Part shown: piece by piece, positions 55,586-64,000 of the stretch
How positions within the stretch are numbered: position 1 is the stretch's first letter
Layout: every line of letters begins with the position of its first letter
Source: Desulfosporosinus sp. HMP52
GTDB taxonomy: Bacteria > Bacillota > Desulfitobacteriia > Desulfitobacteriales > Desulfitobacteriaceae
DNA length: 64,000 bases
NCBI RefSeq assembly: GCF_000765145.1
Contig: NZ_JMGA01000039.1
Coordinates: 1 to 64,000 of the forward strand
Direction: 5' to 3'
Notes under the pieces: model-generated
Seen by the model: the letters and a program-made list of their open reading frames with translations, nothing else
What the model was told of the DNA's origin: nothing
The model's database searches: none
Translations under genes and position numbers: made by a program

Positions 55586-56980
55586 ATGGAGAGCGAAGTA
55601 TTTGATGTTATTGTCATTGGCGGTGGCCCCGGCGGCTATACAGCCGCTGTTAAAGCTAGTGCACTGGGTGGTAAGGTAGCACTTGTGGAAAGAAGCGCTT
55701 TGGGAGGTACCTGCTTGAATCTGGGGTGTATACCCACCAAAACATTGCTTAAGTCCACTGAAGTACTTGAAACCGTTAAAAAAGCTAAGGATTTTGGTGT
55801 GGATATAAGCCAAGTAGAGGTGTCTCTAGAAAAGATGCTGGACAGGAAACAGGCGATCATTAAACGTCTTAATACCAGTGTTGAATTTCTTATGAAGAGT
55901 AACAAAATCCGTGTAATTAGGGGAGAGGGAAAGGTTACTAGAGTCAATGAAGTAACCATAACTACTCCATCTGAACAAACCGTTCTGAAGACGCGAAACA
56001 TCATTATTGCCACAGGATCTCGCCCCACTGCCATGCCAGGTCTAGAGCCTGACGGACATTGGATTATGAACAGTGATCATGCCTTAAGGTTATCCAACAT
56101 TCCTACTGACCTCCTTATTATTGGAGGGGGAGCAATCGGTGTGGAATTCGCAAGTATCTACCAGAAACTTGGAGCGAAGGTCACCCTGGTTGAAGCAATG
56201 GACAGAATATTACCCTTTGCTGATGGGGAGGTTAGTAATGCTTTAAAACAGTTAATGACACGGGAAAAAATCGCTGTTTTAACTGAAACTAAGGTGCTCG
56301 GGGTTCATAAATTAGAAGAGAGCTTATTAGTTAACCTAGAAACCCCAAAAGGACTAAAAGAGATTCAGGTGGATAACGTGTTAGTAGCAGTTGGCCGTCG
56401 TCCCGATTATGATAATTTGGGCCTTTTAGAAATAGGTGTCAAAGTAGAAAAAGGGAAGATCGCAGTTAATTCTAAAATGGAAACAAGTATTCCCAACATT
56501 TATGCCATAGGGGACGTAACAGGGGGGATTTTACTAGCCCATGTCGCTTCCACCGAAGGCACGGTGGCGGCAGCAAATGCCATGGGAGGCCAAAAAAGCA
56601 TTAACTACAGCGTTGTACCTAGCTGTATTTATACCTCCCCTGAACTGGCAAGCGTAGGTCTCACGGAAGAGCAGGCCATCCTTAAGGAAATAGAGGTCGT
56701 TATTGGAAGGTCTCAGTTCATCAGTAGTGGCAAAGCTCTGGCAATGGGAGAAAATAAAGGACTAGTTAAATTCGTTGCCGAGGCAAGCAGTGGAAAAATA
56801 CTTGGTGTGCATATCCTTGGTCCTCAAGCCACAAGCATAATTTCTGAGGCGGCATTGGCTCTTAAATTAGGAGCTACGGTTGAAGATGTTGCAGAAACAA
56901 TCCATGCCCATCCCTCTCTCCCAGAAACCTTGATGGAGGCAGCTGAGGAAGCGGTAAGATTAATCAATAGTGGAAAATAA
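55586..56980 (+). CDS. lpdA: Dihydrolipoyl dehydrogenase
   Basis: FAD-linked oxidoreductase that reoxidises the dihydrolipoyl group of a carrier protein with NAD+. The FAD motif GGGPGGYTA (residues 12-20), redox pair Cys43/Cys48 (GGTCLNLGCIPTK), NAD motif IIGGGAIGVE and the C-terminal His-Glu of HAHPSLPET are all present. 464 residues. AAAGGAGG precedes ATG. Partner is probably the GcvH-like protein upstream. Confidence 0.95.
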   Translation: MESEVFDVIVIGGGPGGYTAAVKASALGGKVALVERSALGGTCLNLGCIPTKTLLKSTEVLETVKKAKDFGVDISQVEVSLEKMLDRKQAIIKRLNTSVEFLMKSNKIRVIRGEGKVTRVNEVTITTPSEQTVLKTRNIIIATGSRPTAMPGLEPDGHWIMNSDHALRLSNIPTDLLIIGGGAIGVEFASIYQKLGAKVTLVEAMDRILPFADGEVSNALKQLMTREKIAVLTETKVLGVHKLEESLLVNLETPKGLKEIQVDNVLVAVGRRPDYDNLGLLEIGVKVEKGKIAVNSKMETSIPNIYAIGDVTGGILLAHVASTEGTVAAANAMGGQKSINYSVVPSCIYTSPELASVGLTEEQAILKEIEVVIGRSQFISSGKALAMGENKGLVKFVAEASSGKILGVHILGPQATSIISEAALALKLGATVEDVAETIHAHPSLPETLMEAAEEAVRLINSGK

Positions 56981-57025
56981 CGAGGCTTGCGCTACTTTGT
57001 ACCTAAATATGTTTCTGAGGGAATA

Positions 57026-57064
57026 AAAACAAGACAGTTTAATCCTTGCAGTGTCTTGTTTTCC
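57026..57064 (+). terminator. lpdA terminator
   Basis: AAAACAAGACA pairs with TGTCTTGTTTT; TTTTCC follows. Confidence 0.85.
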
Positions 57065-57084
57065 TATAGACATTATGGATGCTC

Positions 57085-57114
57085 TTGACAATATTAATAT
57101 GGTTGGAATATGAT
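57085..57114 (+). promoter_or_regulatory. ileS promoter
   Basis: TTGACA (57085-57090) and TATGAT (57109-57114) with an 18-bp spacer, upstream of the T-box leader. Confidence 0.75.
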
Positions 57115-57171
57115 AAACTAATATTAGGTTTAAGCACATGAATATTGGTAAAAATATTAATAACAACGATG

Positions 57172-57375
57172 AAAAGGACAGTAACAAAAAATCTGGGTTT
57201 TAGAGACATAATCCTAGGCTGAAAGATTGTGACGAAGGTTTTTTGTGAAGATCACCTTGGAGTTGGGCGGCTGAAGGAATCTAAGCTGCTCCGTTGGCAT
57301 GCGTTACATGTTTTAAGCGATTAATGGGTAGTTAACTATATCTATTAATAAACAGGGTGGTACCGCGGATAATCC
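57172..57375 (+). promoter_or_regulatory. T-box leader of ileS
   Basis: The T-box itself, AACAGGGTGGTACCGCGG (57351-57368), is consensus; UGGU in it can pair with an ACCA tRNA end, suiting tRNA-Ile. Stem I has AGTA and AGAGA segments near 57187 and 57207. GAAGATCACC near 57265 could present ATC as the isoleucine specifier. Uncharged tRNA-Ile should favour antitermination. Confidence 0.92.
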
Positions 57376-57405
57376 GTCCCTAAGTCATTGACTTAGGGAC
57401 TTTTT
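57376..57405 (+). terminator. T-box terminator of ileS
   Basis: GTCCCTAAGT pairs with ACTTAGGGAC and TTTTT follows; the T-box sequence overlaps the competing antiterminator. Confidence 0.9.
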
Positions 57406-57466
57406 GATGTTATTGATCCAACATGACTAGGTAAACACATTGCTCAAATAAGAAGGGAAGATGATG

Positions 57467-60400
57467 ATGTCTAATTTTAAACCACTTTCGGATCTGCCGG
57501 TGGCTAAAAGGGAAAGCGAAATAGCAAGTTCTTGGGATGAACAGGAGATACTAAGTAAAAGTATTCAAATAAGGGAAGGAAAAACACCTTTCGTTTTTTA
57601 CGAAGGTCCTCCTACGGCCAATGGCAAACCAGGGATACACCATGTTATCGCCAGAACGTTAAAGGATTCCGTTTGTAGGTACAAGACGATGCAGGGTTAT
57701 CAAGTCAAGCGTAAAGCTGGCTGGGATACTCATGGTCTGCCTGTGGAAATAGAGGTAGAAAAGCAGCTCAAGCTTTCTAACAAGCAGGAAATTGAAGCTT
57801 ATGGAATTGCTGATTTTAATCAAAAATGTCGAGAATCTGTGTTTAGCTATGAGAAGCAATGGCGAGAGATGACCAAACGGATGGGATATTCCATTGATTT
57901 AGATCATCCCTATGTAACCCTGGATAATAATTATATTGAAAGTGTGTGGTGGATCTTAGATCAATTTTTTAAAGCCGGTTTGATTTATGAAGGACATAAG
58001 ATCTTGCCCTATTGTTCCCGCTGTGGAACGGGATTAGCTTCTCACGAAGTAGCCCAAGGCTATAAAGTAATCAAGAGTAACACAGTTGTGGTTAAATTTA
58101 AGCGCAAAGATGTTCAGGAATATTTTCTGGTCTGGACAACAACGCCCTGGACTCTTCCCTCCAATGTGGCACTAACCGTTAATCCTGAAGAGGTATACCT
58201 AAAGGTTAGACAGAATGAGGAGATCTATTATGTTTCTAAGACCCTGTCCCCTAAGGTCTTGGGTGAAGAGTTTGAGGTAATAGAAGAGATCAAAGGAAAA
58301 GACCTGGAGCATGTGGAATATGAGCAATTGATGCCTTTTGTCAAGGCAGATAAGAAAGCATTTTTTGTCACGATAGGGGATTATGTAACAACTGAAGACG
58401 GTACAGGAATTGTTCATACCGCTCCAGCCTTTGGGGAGGATGATTATAATACCGGACGCCGTTATAATTTGCCGGTACTTCAGCCTGTCGATGAAACTGG
58501 AAAGTTTGTAACCACACCTTGGGCAGGGAACTTTGTTATGGAGGCAGATTTAGACATTATCAAGTGGTTACATGCTGAAGGAAAGCTATTTAAAAAAGAA
58601 AAGATGGAGCATAATTATCCACACTGCTGGAGATGTCAGACCCCACTCCTTTATTATGCGAAACCTAGCTGGTACATTGAAGTGACTAAATTCAAAGACA
58701 AATTGGTAGAAAACAATAACAGTGTTCAGTGGTATCCGGATTATGTCGGGGAAAAAAGATTTGGCAACTGGTTAGAAAACGCTAATGACTGGGCCTTGTC
58801 CAGAAGTAGATATTGGGGAACACCCCTTAACATCTGGAGATGCGCTTGCGGTCACACCACATCAATAGGCTCAAGAAAAGAACTAGTTGATAATGCCGTG
58901 GAGGCACTGGATGAGACAACCATCGAATTACATCGGCCCTTTGTAGATGATATTCACCTTAAATGTACAAAATGTGGTGCAGCAATGACTAGAGTAACCG
59001 ACGTTATTGACTGTTGGTTTGACAGTGGTTCAATGCCCTTTGCTCAGCACCATTATCCCTTCGAAAACAGTCAAAACTTTGATCAACTTTTTCCGGCAGA
59101 TTTCATTTGTGAAGGAATTGATCAGACGAGAGGATGGTTCTATTCTCTGCTCGTTATCTCGACCTTTATTAAGGGAGTAGCTCCTTATAAGCGAGTATTG
59201 GTCAACGACTTGATTCTAGATAAAGACGGACACAAAATGTCCAAGTCCAAGGGAAATACAGTAAACCCCTTTGAGTTATTTGATCAATACGGAGCGGATG
59301 CTTTAAGGTGGTATCTACTCCATGTTTCACCCGCTTGGATTCCGACTAAATTTGATGTTGAAGGGCTTAAGGAAGTACAAAGTAAGTTTTTTGGCACGTT
59401 GAGAAATGTCTATGCCTTCTTTTCCTTATACGCTTCGACGGATAAGCTGGATCCCCGGGATTTCTTTATTGCCCACTCAGACAGACCGGAGCTTGATCGC
59501 TGGGTATTATCAAAGTATAACAGCCTTCTCCAAGGGGTTGAGTCAGATCTAAGTGTTTTTGATCTGACCAAAGCGGTGAGAAAGATTCAAGAGTTTGTTA
59601 ATGAAGATCTTTCCAATTGGTACATTAGACGTTCGCGCAGACGTTTCTGGGAGTCAGAATTAACTGACGATAAGAAAGCTGTCAACAATACAACCTATGA
59701 AATACTTGTGGGACTATCTAAATTAGTAGCTCCCTTTGCACCATATATTGCTGAAGAACTCTATCTGAGTTTGACAGATGAGCTATCAGTTCATTTGGCA
59801 GATTATCCCGTTGCCGATTTAGGGCTAATCGACGAGGAATTGGAATATAGAATGGATTTGGTGAGGAACCTAGTTGGTTTAGGCCGGGCGGCGAGGGAAC
59901 AGGTGAAAATCAAGGTGCGACAACCTGTCCAAAAGATATTGATTGACGGTAAATATGAACAACTAATAGCATACATGCTTCCCTTAATCCAAGAGGAATT
60001 AAATGTTAAGGAGGTTGTGTTTGCCAAGGATCTAAACCAGTATTTAAACTTCAGCTTAAAGCCTAATTTCAAAGTGGCAGGTTCCATCTTTGGGGCTAAA
60101 GTTAAATCCTTAGGTAAGGTGCTGGCGGCCCTAGACGCTTCGGCAGTAGTGCCCAAGCTAGAGGCTGGAGAAACAATCTCAGTAGAGGTAGAGGGTGAGC
60201 TTCTAGACTTAATAAAGGATTATGTAATCACCACTATCTCGGCTAAAGAAGGCTTTACAATGACAGTAGTGGACAATTTATTTGTAATACTAGACACTAC
60301 TTTGACCAAGGAACTGATTAATGAAGGCTATGCTAGGGAGTATATCTCCAAGGTACAGCAAATGAGAAAGAACAATGGCTATGAGATGATGGACAGAATT

Positions 60401-60568
60401 AAGATATACTTTGATGGTGATGAGGAAATAGCTGAAGCTGTCAAATTATTCGAAGACTATATTAAGCAAGAGACTCTGGCCGACAGTATTGAGCGAATCG
60501 AGGATATGGGCTTAGAAAGGCAGAGTCTTAACGGTCATGAAACGGGTATGAAGCTGGTCAAATTATAA
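57467..60568 (+). CDS. ileS: Isoleucyl-tRNA synthetase, long (IleS2-like) type
   Basis: A class I synthetase of 1033 residues. The HIGH-equivalent is GIHH (residues 56-59), the altered GxHH signature of the eukaryote-like IleS2 group linked to high mupirocin resistance. KMSKS is at about residue 590 (GHKMSKSKGN), and editing-domain WTTTPWTLPSN is present. The C-terminal domain is long. ATG 57467 is best spaced from AAGGGA; ATG 57461 and 57464 are alternatives. Controlled by the T-box upstream. Confidence 0.95.
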   Translation: MSNFKPLSDLPVAKRESEIASSWDEQEILSKSIQIREGKTPFVFYEGPPTANGKPGIHHVIARTLKDSVCRYKTMQGYQVKRKAGWDTHGLPVEIEVEKQLKLSNKQEIEAYGIADFNQKCRESVFSYEKQWREMTKRMGYSIDLDHPYVTLDNNYIESVWWILDQFFKAGLIYEGHKILPYCSRCGTGLASHEVAQGYKVIKSNTVVVKFKRKDVQEYFLVWTTTPWTLPSNVALTVNPEEVYLKVRQNEEIYYVSKTLSPKVLGEEFEVIEEIKGKDLEHVEYEQLMPFVKADKKAFFVTIGDYVTTEDGTGIVHTAPAFGEDDYNTGRRYNLPVLQPVDETGKFVTTPWAGNFVMEADLDIIKWLHAEGKLFKKEKMEHNYPHCWRCQTPLLYYAKPSWYIEVTKFKDKLVENNNSVQWYPDYVGEKRFGNWLENANDWALSRSRYWGTPLNIWRCACGHTTSIGSRKELVDNAVEALDETTIELHRPFVDDIHLKCTKCGAAMTRVTDVIDCWFDSGSMPFAQHHYPFENSQNFDQLFPADFICEGIDQTRGWFYSLLVISTFIKGVAPYKRVLVNDLILDKDGHKMSKSKGNTVNPFELFDQYGADALRWYLLHVSPAWIPTKFDVEGLKEVQSKFFGTLRNVYAFFSLYASTDKLDPRDFFIAHSDRPELDRWVLSKYNSLLQGVESDLSVFDLTKAVRKIQEFVNEDLSNWYIRRSRRRFWESELTDDKKAVNNTTYEILVGLSKLVAPFAPYIAEELYLSLTDELSVHLADYPVADLGLIDEELEYRMDLVRNLVGLGRAAREQVKIKVRQPVQKILIDGKYEQLIAYMLPLIQEELNVKEVVFAKDLNQYLNFSLKPNFKVAGSIFGAKVKSLGKVLAALDASAVVPKLEAGETISVEVEGELLDLIKDYVITTISAKEGFTMTVVDNLFVILDTTLTKELINEGYAREYISKVQQMRKNNGYEMMDRIKIYFDGDEEIAEAVKLFEDYIKQETLADSIERIEDMGLERQSLNGHETGMKLVKL

Positions 60569-60600
60569 AATCAACATGAGGATAGGGAATTACAAAAGAG

Positions 60601-60628
60601 AAGGCTGGAAGCTAATGCTTCCAGCCTT
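60601..60628. terminator. Bidirectional terminator between ileS and the exported protein gene
   Basis: AAGGCTGGAAGC pairs perfectly with GCTTCCAGCCTT around TAAT. The stop codon of the minus-strand gene lies at the loop. Confidence 0.85.
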
Positions 60629-61154
60629 TCCAGTGAAGTGCTTTCTTGATGGTATTATGTTTTAAGTTGAAATCTTCAACTATTGTCTTTTTCCCATGAG
60701 GGTCAACCAACCACTTTTCCATAACCACACAATAAAAACCTTCAATCCCCATCTCATCAGGAGTGAGTACTATCGCGCCGGGAATCGGTCTATTAGGGGA
60801 ATAAACCACTTCCAAAGCTTGATGCCATGACCAGCCAAGTTTATCTCCGGATAAGTATTCCCACAGCTTGGCCCTTTGCCATGCTCCGGGAGCAGTGGGA
60901 GGCTCTCCTTGCATCATGGGGTTGAAACGTTTGTCCCATTTTCGCTCAATAAAAACCACATCCGTTGCTTTCCAATCCACAGGAGTGGGAGGTTCACCCA
61001 TCATGAAAGCTTCCCAATTGTCTAAAGTTCCTTTAAAAGACCGTGCTTGAGGATTGTAACCGTATTCATCGGTTTTGGCGGAGGCAACACTAGGAAAAGA
61101 AAACAACATTATCAGAAGCAAGACCAGGAAAAGAGATCTTTGTCGGACTTTCAT
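60612..61154 (-). CDS. Exported hypothetical protein with an internal repeat
   Basis: A 180-residue protein. The N-terminal signal peptide (basic start, hydrophobic core, likely cleavage after SVASA near residue 26) suggests secretion. The mature part contains two similar units, FMMGEPPTPVDW and MMQGEPPTAPGAW, about 35 residues apart, then a Trp-rich region (GWSWHQALEVVY). No known family recognised. GAGGAGGG precedes ATG 61154. Gap 61155-61499 upstream holds one hairpin. Confidence 0.7.
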   Translation of the reverse strand: MKVRQRSLFLVLLLIMLFSFPSVASAKTDEYGYNPQARSFKGTLDNWEAFMMGEPPTPVDWKATDVVFIERKWDKRFNPMMQGEPPTAPGAWQRAKLWEYLSGDKLGWSWHQALEVVYSPNRPIPGAIVLTPDEMGIEGFYCVVMEKWLVDPHGKKTIVEDFNLKHNTIKKALHWKGWKH

Positions 61155-61347
61155 ACGCACCCTCCTCTTATAAATTACTTGTAAACCTATTAATTGTAAG
61201 AATATTATATAATTATTCCTGGACAAAGTCCTAAGTAATAAAGAAAATCCTGTCGATTAGAGTAAAAACAAAACCTAAATAATCAATTAGTGACATAAAT
61301 TTGTTTTAAAGTGAGATGGTTATGTGCTAAAAGCGGGCTAAAGGTCA

Positions 61348-61397
61348 TCAGAAATACCCGTGGTTAGATACAAATATCTAACTACGGGTATTTCTGA
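61348..61397. terminator. Long hairpin between two minus-strand genes
   Basis: A 23-bp stem with one wobble (TCAGAAATACCCG... arms) and loop CAAA. It probably ends the aminotransferase transcript. Confidence 0.6.
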
Positions 61398-61499
61398 ATA
61401 ATTAGCATAAAAAATTTTGTCACGGAAACTTGGAGTTTATCTCTAGTTGAACAAATTCACTGACTGTTAACCTAAGAGATCAACTATATCAGGGTATAA

Positions 61500-62801
61500 C
61501 TACAAGGTTTTACCAACCAAATCCTTAAATCCCTGATAAATAAGGTCATAAAGATCTTTAAGTTCCTCTTCCTCAACACAAGAAAAAGCTACTCGAATAT
61601 CAGTTTCTCCAAGGGAGATAATCCCAACACCATAGTTCTCAAGTAAATGGAGGCGTAGAGTTTCGGGATCGACTCCTTTAAGTTTTAGGCACATGAAATA
61701 ACCTGAATTAAAAGGATAGTAATCCCAAGCGTCCCTATAATCCCCTTGATCCAGTATTTGTTTGACCTTAATGGCACGTTGTTTTAAGACTTCGTATTTT
61801 TCTCTTTTCTGAGTCTGAAACTCTGCCGACCGAATGGTCTTTAAAACAAAGGTTTGGGCTGGGTGTGAAGCACTGGAAATTGTTCCTCTTAGAATTCCTT
61901 GAGCCTTTTTTTCCAGGCCGTCTAATACTGCGGGATACTCTGAACCAAAGGTTATAAAACCTACTCGAAAGCCCCACATGTAATCCTCTTTTGTAGCTCC
62001 ATCAACTTTGATTGGCAGTATTCTAGGATGAATATTGGCGACTCGCGCAAATATTGATTCCTTAATTGAATCCTCGTAGAATAATCCGAAATAGGCATCA
62101 TCACTAATTACTACCAGATTCATTCCTTGTTCCGCAACTTCTTTTAATGCTGCAACGATCGCTGTTGCTTCTTGTTCTGTAGGTGTATAACCAGTCGGGT
62201 TATTCGGGAAGTTAAGTAACAAAATGGCTTTTCCGTGCTCTTTTTTGGAAAGCAGTGCTTCCTTCATGCCTTGGGTATTAAACGCCCCTTCCTTAGTAAA
62301 GAAAGGAAAAGTAATATTCTTCGCTCCTCTGCGGACTCCGAAAATAAAGTTGTAATTACCCCATAGTTTATCAGGTAATACCAGTGGATCATTTTCGTCA
62401 ATAAATAAATCTGCGATAATACTTAAGCCATGGGTTAAGGCATTAGTAACGATGGGGTTACTAAATGTTTTATTAATCAAAGAAGGGTTTTCCTGTAACA
62501 TTTTTTCGCGCCAAAGTTGTCTTAGCTCCGGTTTCCCAGCTGGAGGAGCATAAGGATAGAGGTCTTTGGGATCATAGTTCGAAAGTGTTTCCTGAATTAA
62601 TGGTAAGAACATCGGGTGATTTTGCTCTGTTGCAATTCCAATAGTTGCATTAAAGCGATGAGCTTTTTGCTTTGCCTCAGCAGTTTGCGTCAGAATCCCC
62701 TTAGGATAGTAGAGCTCTTTCCCAAGTTTTGACAATAACTCGTAAACATGAGGATTTTCGCGTTGAATTTCAATATTTAAGTCTTGGGCAATTTCATTCA
62801 T
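61500..62801 (-). CDS. PLP-dependent aminotransferase, class I/II
   Basis: A 433-residue fold-type I enzyme. NFPNNPTGY, VVISDDAYFGLF and the PLP-binding lysine in KVDGATKEDYMWGFRVGF are visible; GTISSASHPAQ follows. It resembles aspartate/aromatic or alanine aminotransferases but the substrate is not obvious. GGGAGT precedes ATG 62801. It is alone on the minus strand and divergent from the Nudix gene. Confidence 0.88.
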   Translation of the reverse strand: MNEIAQDLNIEIQRENPHVYELLSKLGKELYYPKGILTQTAEAKQKAHRFNATIGIATEQNHPMFLPLIQETLSNYDPKDLYPYAPPAGKPELRQLWREKMLQENPSLINKTFSNPIVTNALTHGLSIIADLFIDENDPLVLPDKLWGNYNFIFGVRRGAKNITFPFFTKEGAFNTQGMKEALLSKKEHGKAILLLNFPNNPTGYTPTEQEATAIVAALKEVAEQGMNLVVISDDAYFGLFYEDSIKESIFARVANIHPRILPIKVDGATKEDYMWGFRVGFITFGSEYPAVLDGLEKKAQGILRGTISSASHPAQTFVLKTIRSAEFQTQKREKYEVLKQRAIKVKQILDQGDYRDAWDYYPFNSGYFMCLKLKGVDPETLRLHLLENYGVGIISLGETDIRVAFSCVEEEELKDLYDLIYQGFKDLVGKTL

Positions 62802-63046
62802 ATTATTACTCCCTTGCTCAATCTAGGTGTCAATTTATAGTGAAATTTGTTATCAATCCTAAGCAACTAAATTGTACACTAAAATGGTTTTTTCCTCTAC
62901 TATTTATCCTAAAATGAAGGTATTTTTTGAATTAGTGAAGAAAACTAATTACTACATTTTGTGGAAGCGTAAACACTGTTTCTTGAGGGGCAAGAAGCAG
63001 TAACTTTCGAAATAGCCTTTTCGTGAGAGGATAAGTGTATTAGATC

Positions 63047-63709
63047 ATGAATAAATCAAAATTAGATGATTTAATCAAAAGGTGGCCGGCATTACCCGGA
63101 ATAAATGGCAAAGAAGAGTTTTTTAATTCTGCAGTTATAGCGCTACTATTGCCTGTTAATGGAGAGTATCATTTTGTCTTCCAAAAAAGATCAGCATCGA
63201 TTCGACAAGGTGGGGAGATTTGTTTCCCTGGCGGAAAATTTGATCCCACTAAGGACGCAGATTTTAAGGAGACAGCTTTAAGGGAGACTGTTGAAGAGTT
63301 AGGTGTTTCTCCAGAAAAAATCAGTGTTATAGGCCCCCTTGACACTATTATATCTATAATGGGTACTACTGTTGACGCATTTCTAGGGGTTCTTGATATA
63401 AGTAGCCTTGATGAGTTGAACATAAATTCTGATGAAGTAGAGAGAATTTTTTCAGTGCCCGTTTCGTATTTTGAAAACAATGAACCCGAGCTTTATCAGG
63501 TAAGTATAACTGCTCATCCATCCTATATTAACCAAGCGGGAGAAGAGATTGTTCTTTTTCCAACCAAAGAATTGGGATTGCCTGAGCGGTATACAAGGCC
63601 ATGGGGAAATATAATGAACAATGTTTTTGTCTATAGAGTTGCGGGAGAGGTAATATGGGGGATAACTGCTAGACTAATTAGAGATGTCATAGGAAGAATT
63701 AACGCGTAA
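63047..63709 (+). CDS. Nudix hydrolase, CoA-pyrophosphatase-like
   Basis: A 220-residue Nudix protein. The Nudix box runs from PGGKFDP to LRETVEELG (residues 65-91) with a short insertion, and the upstream FQKRSASIRQGGEICFPGG matches the NudL/CoA pyrophosphatase type. It may hydrolyse CoA or a related nucleotide. No good Shine-Dalgarno near ATG 63047; a GAGAGG lies about 15 bases before. Confidence in the subfamily is moderate. Confidence 0.83.
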   Translation: MNKSKLDDLIKRWPALPGINGKEEFFNSAVIALLLPVNGEYHFVFQKRSASIRQGGEICFPGGKFDPTKDADFKETALRETVEELGVSPEKISVIGPLDTIISIMGTTVDAFLGVLDISSLDELNINSDEVERIFSVPVSYFENNEPELYQVSITAHPSYINQAGEEIVLFPTKELGLPERYTRPWGNIMNNVFVYRVAGEVIWGITARLIRDVIGRINA

Positions 63710-63866
63710 AGACTAACTGGTTTCTATCATCTTCCGCATATCAGGGGTTAATATTCGGTTATTATTCTACATCAGTTATCCGATTCTCCTCTGAGATTTT
63801 TATTATTATCAAAAATATCCTTAGAAGTAAATTATTATAGAACAGCTACATACCAAAAACAGACTC

Positions 63867-63895
63867 TTGAAATCCCCTTGATAGAGTGCTATGAT
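63867..63895 (+). promoter_or_regulatory. Promoter of the right-edge leader
   Basis: TTGAAA (63867-63872) and TATGAT (63890-63895) with a 17-bp spacer. Confidence 0.7.
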
Positions 63896-63902
63896 TATAT
63901 AA

Positions 63903-64000
63903 ACCGTTGAAGGGGAAGTAAAACCGCATGGCCAACCTCAAAGAGAGCCGAGAAGGGTGGGAGCTCGGCAGGTAATGGAGCGGATAAATGGGCCCCAGAG
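63903..64000 (+). promoter_or_regulatory. T-box-like leader, cut by the window edge
   Basis: The sequence has an AGTA segment, then AGAGAGCCGAGAAGGGTGGGA and a pairing GCTCGGC, resembling Stem I of a T-box with its AGAGAG and GGUG elements. The specifier and antiterminator lie outside. Expected gene: an aminoacyl-tRNA synthetase or amino-acid gene. Confidence 0.6.

Noticed and set aside
63725-63840. Minus-strand fragment reading NRILTPDMRKMIETS near the right end
   Set aside because: Only about 17 codons before a stop, with an apparent frame shift upstream; too little to call a pseudogene.

Overview
The window looks like a low-to-medium G+C, endospore-forming Firmicute of the Peptococcaceae type (Desulfosporosinus or Desulfitobacterium-like). 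This is an inference from content: CIRCE, S-box, T-box, guanine-riboswitch and PurBox control elements, Spo0E-like and CotJC-like proteins, molybdenum cofactor genes, sigma-54 promoters, and many GTG/TTG starts with strong Shine-Dalgarno sequences. No rRNA, tRNA, CRISPR array or intact insertion sequence was seen.

Layout. 1-4.9 kb: molybdenum cofactor genes (glutaredoxin-like, mobA, fdhD on the minus strand, then a Moco-riboswitch-type leader and moaA-moaC-MOSC-mogA). 5-8.2 kb: an NYN-domain protein, then CIRCE-controlled groES-groEL. 8.2-11.5 kb: small and hypothetical proteins and hpt. 11.5-14.9 kb: guaA, a hairpin-rich non-coding stretch that may be a structured RNA, a 56-residue Spo0E-like protein and a DEDDh exonuclease. 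15-24.2 kb: purEBCFMNHD behind paired PurBoxes and a guanine riboswitch; purK and purSQL are absent. 24.2-28.5 kb: a 57-residue zinc-ribbon protein, a Mn-catalase-like protein, a CC-motif protein, DUF421, a YhaM-like nuclease and an unknown protein. 28.7-31.7 kb: a DtxR-family regulator convergent with feoA and a naturally split feoB. 31.9-37.2 kb: ABC exporter, acyl-ACP thioesterase, PPOX-fold protein, PAS histidine kinase. 37.2-40.1 kb: metNIQ on the minus strand behind a SAM-I riboswitch. 40.1-50.4 kb: a yerC-like regulator, hisZ, pfk, an orphan HsdM N-terminal domain, then hisGDCBHAFIE behind an operator-like inverted repeat. 50.6-57 kb: a sigma-54-linked cluster (GcvH-like lipoyl protein, CBS-PAS-AAA activator, OsmC-like protein, sodium/solute symporter, dihydrolipoyl dehydrogenase). 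57.1-60.6 kb: T-box-controlled ileS of the long type. 60.6-64 kb: an exported protein with an internal repeat, an aminotransferase, a Nudix hydrolase and the start of another T-box-like leader.

The most interesting unit is 50.6-57 kb. It has two -24/-12 promoters with exact GG-N10-GC spacing on either side of the gene for a sigma-54 activator. A lipoyl carrier and a lipoamide dehydrogenase bracket a transporter, but no glycine-cleavage P or T protein or acyltransferase is present. This suggests an inducible, lipoate-dependent pathway for an imported substrate whose identity cannot be read from the sequence. Other notable points are a long-type IleS with a GxHH active-site signature, a MntR-like protein lacking one metal-ligand histidine, and several small genes under 60 codons.
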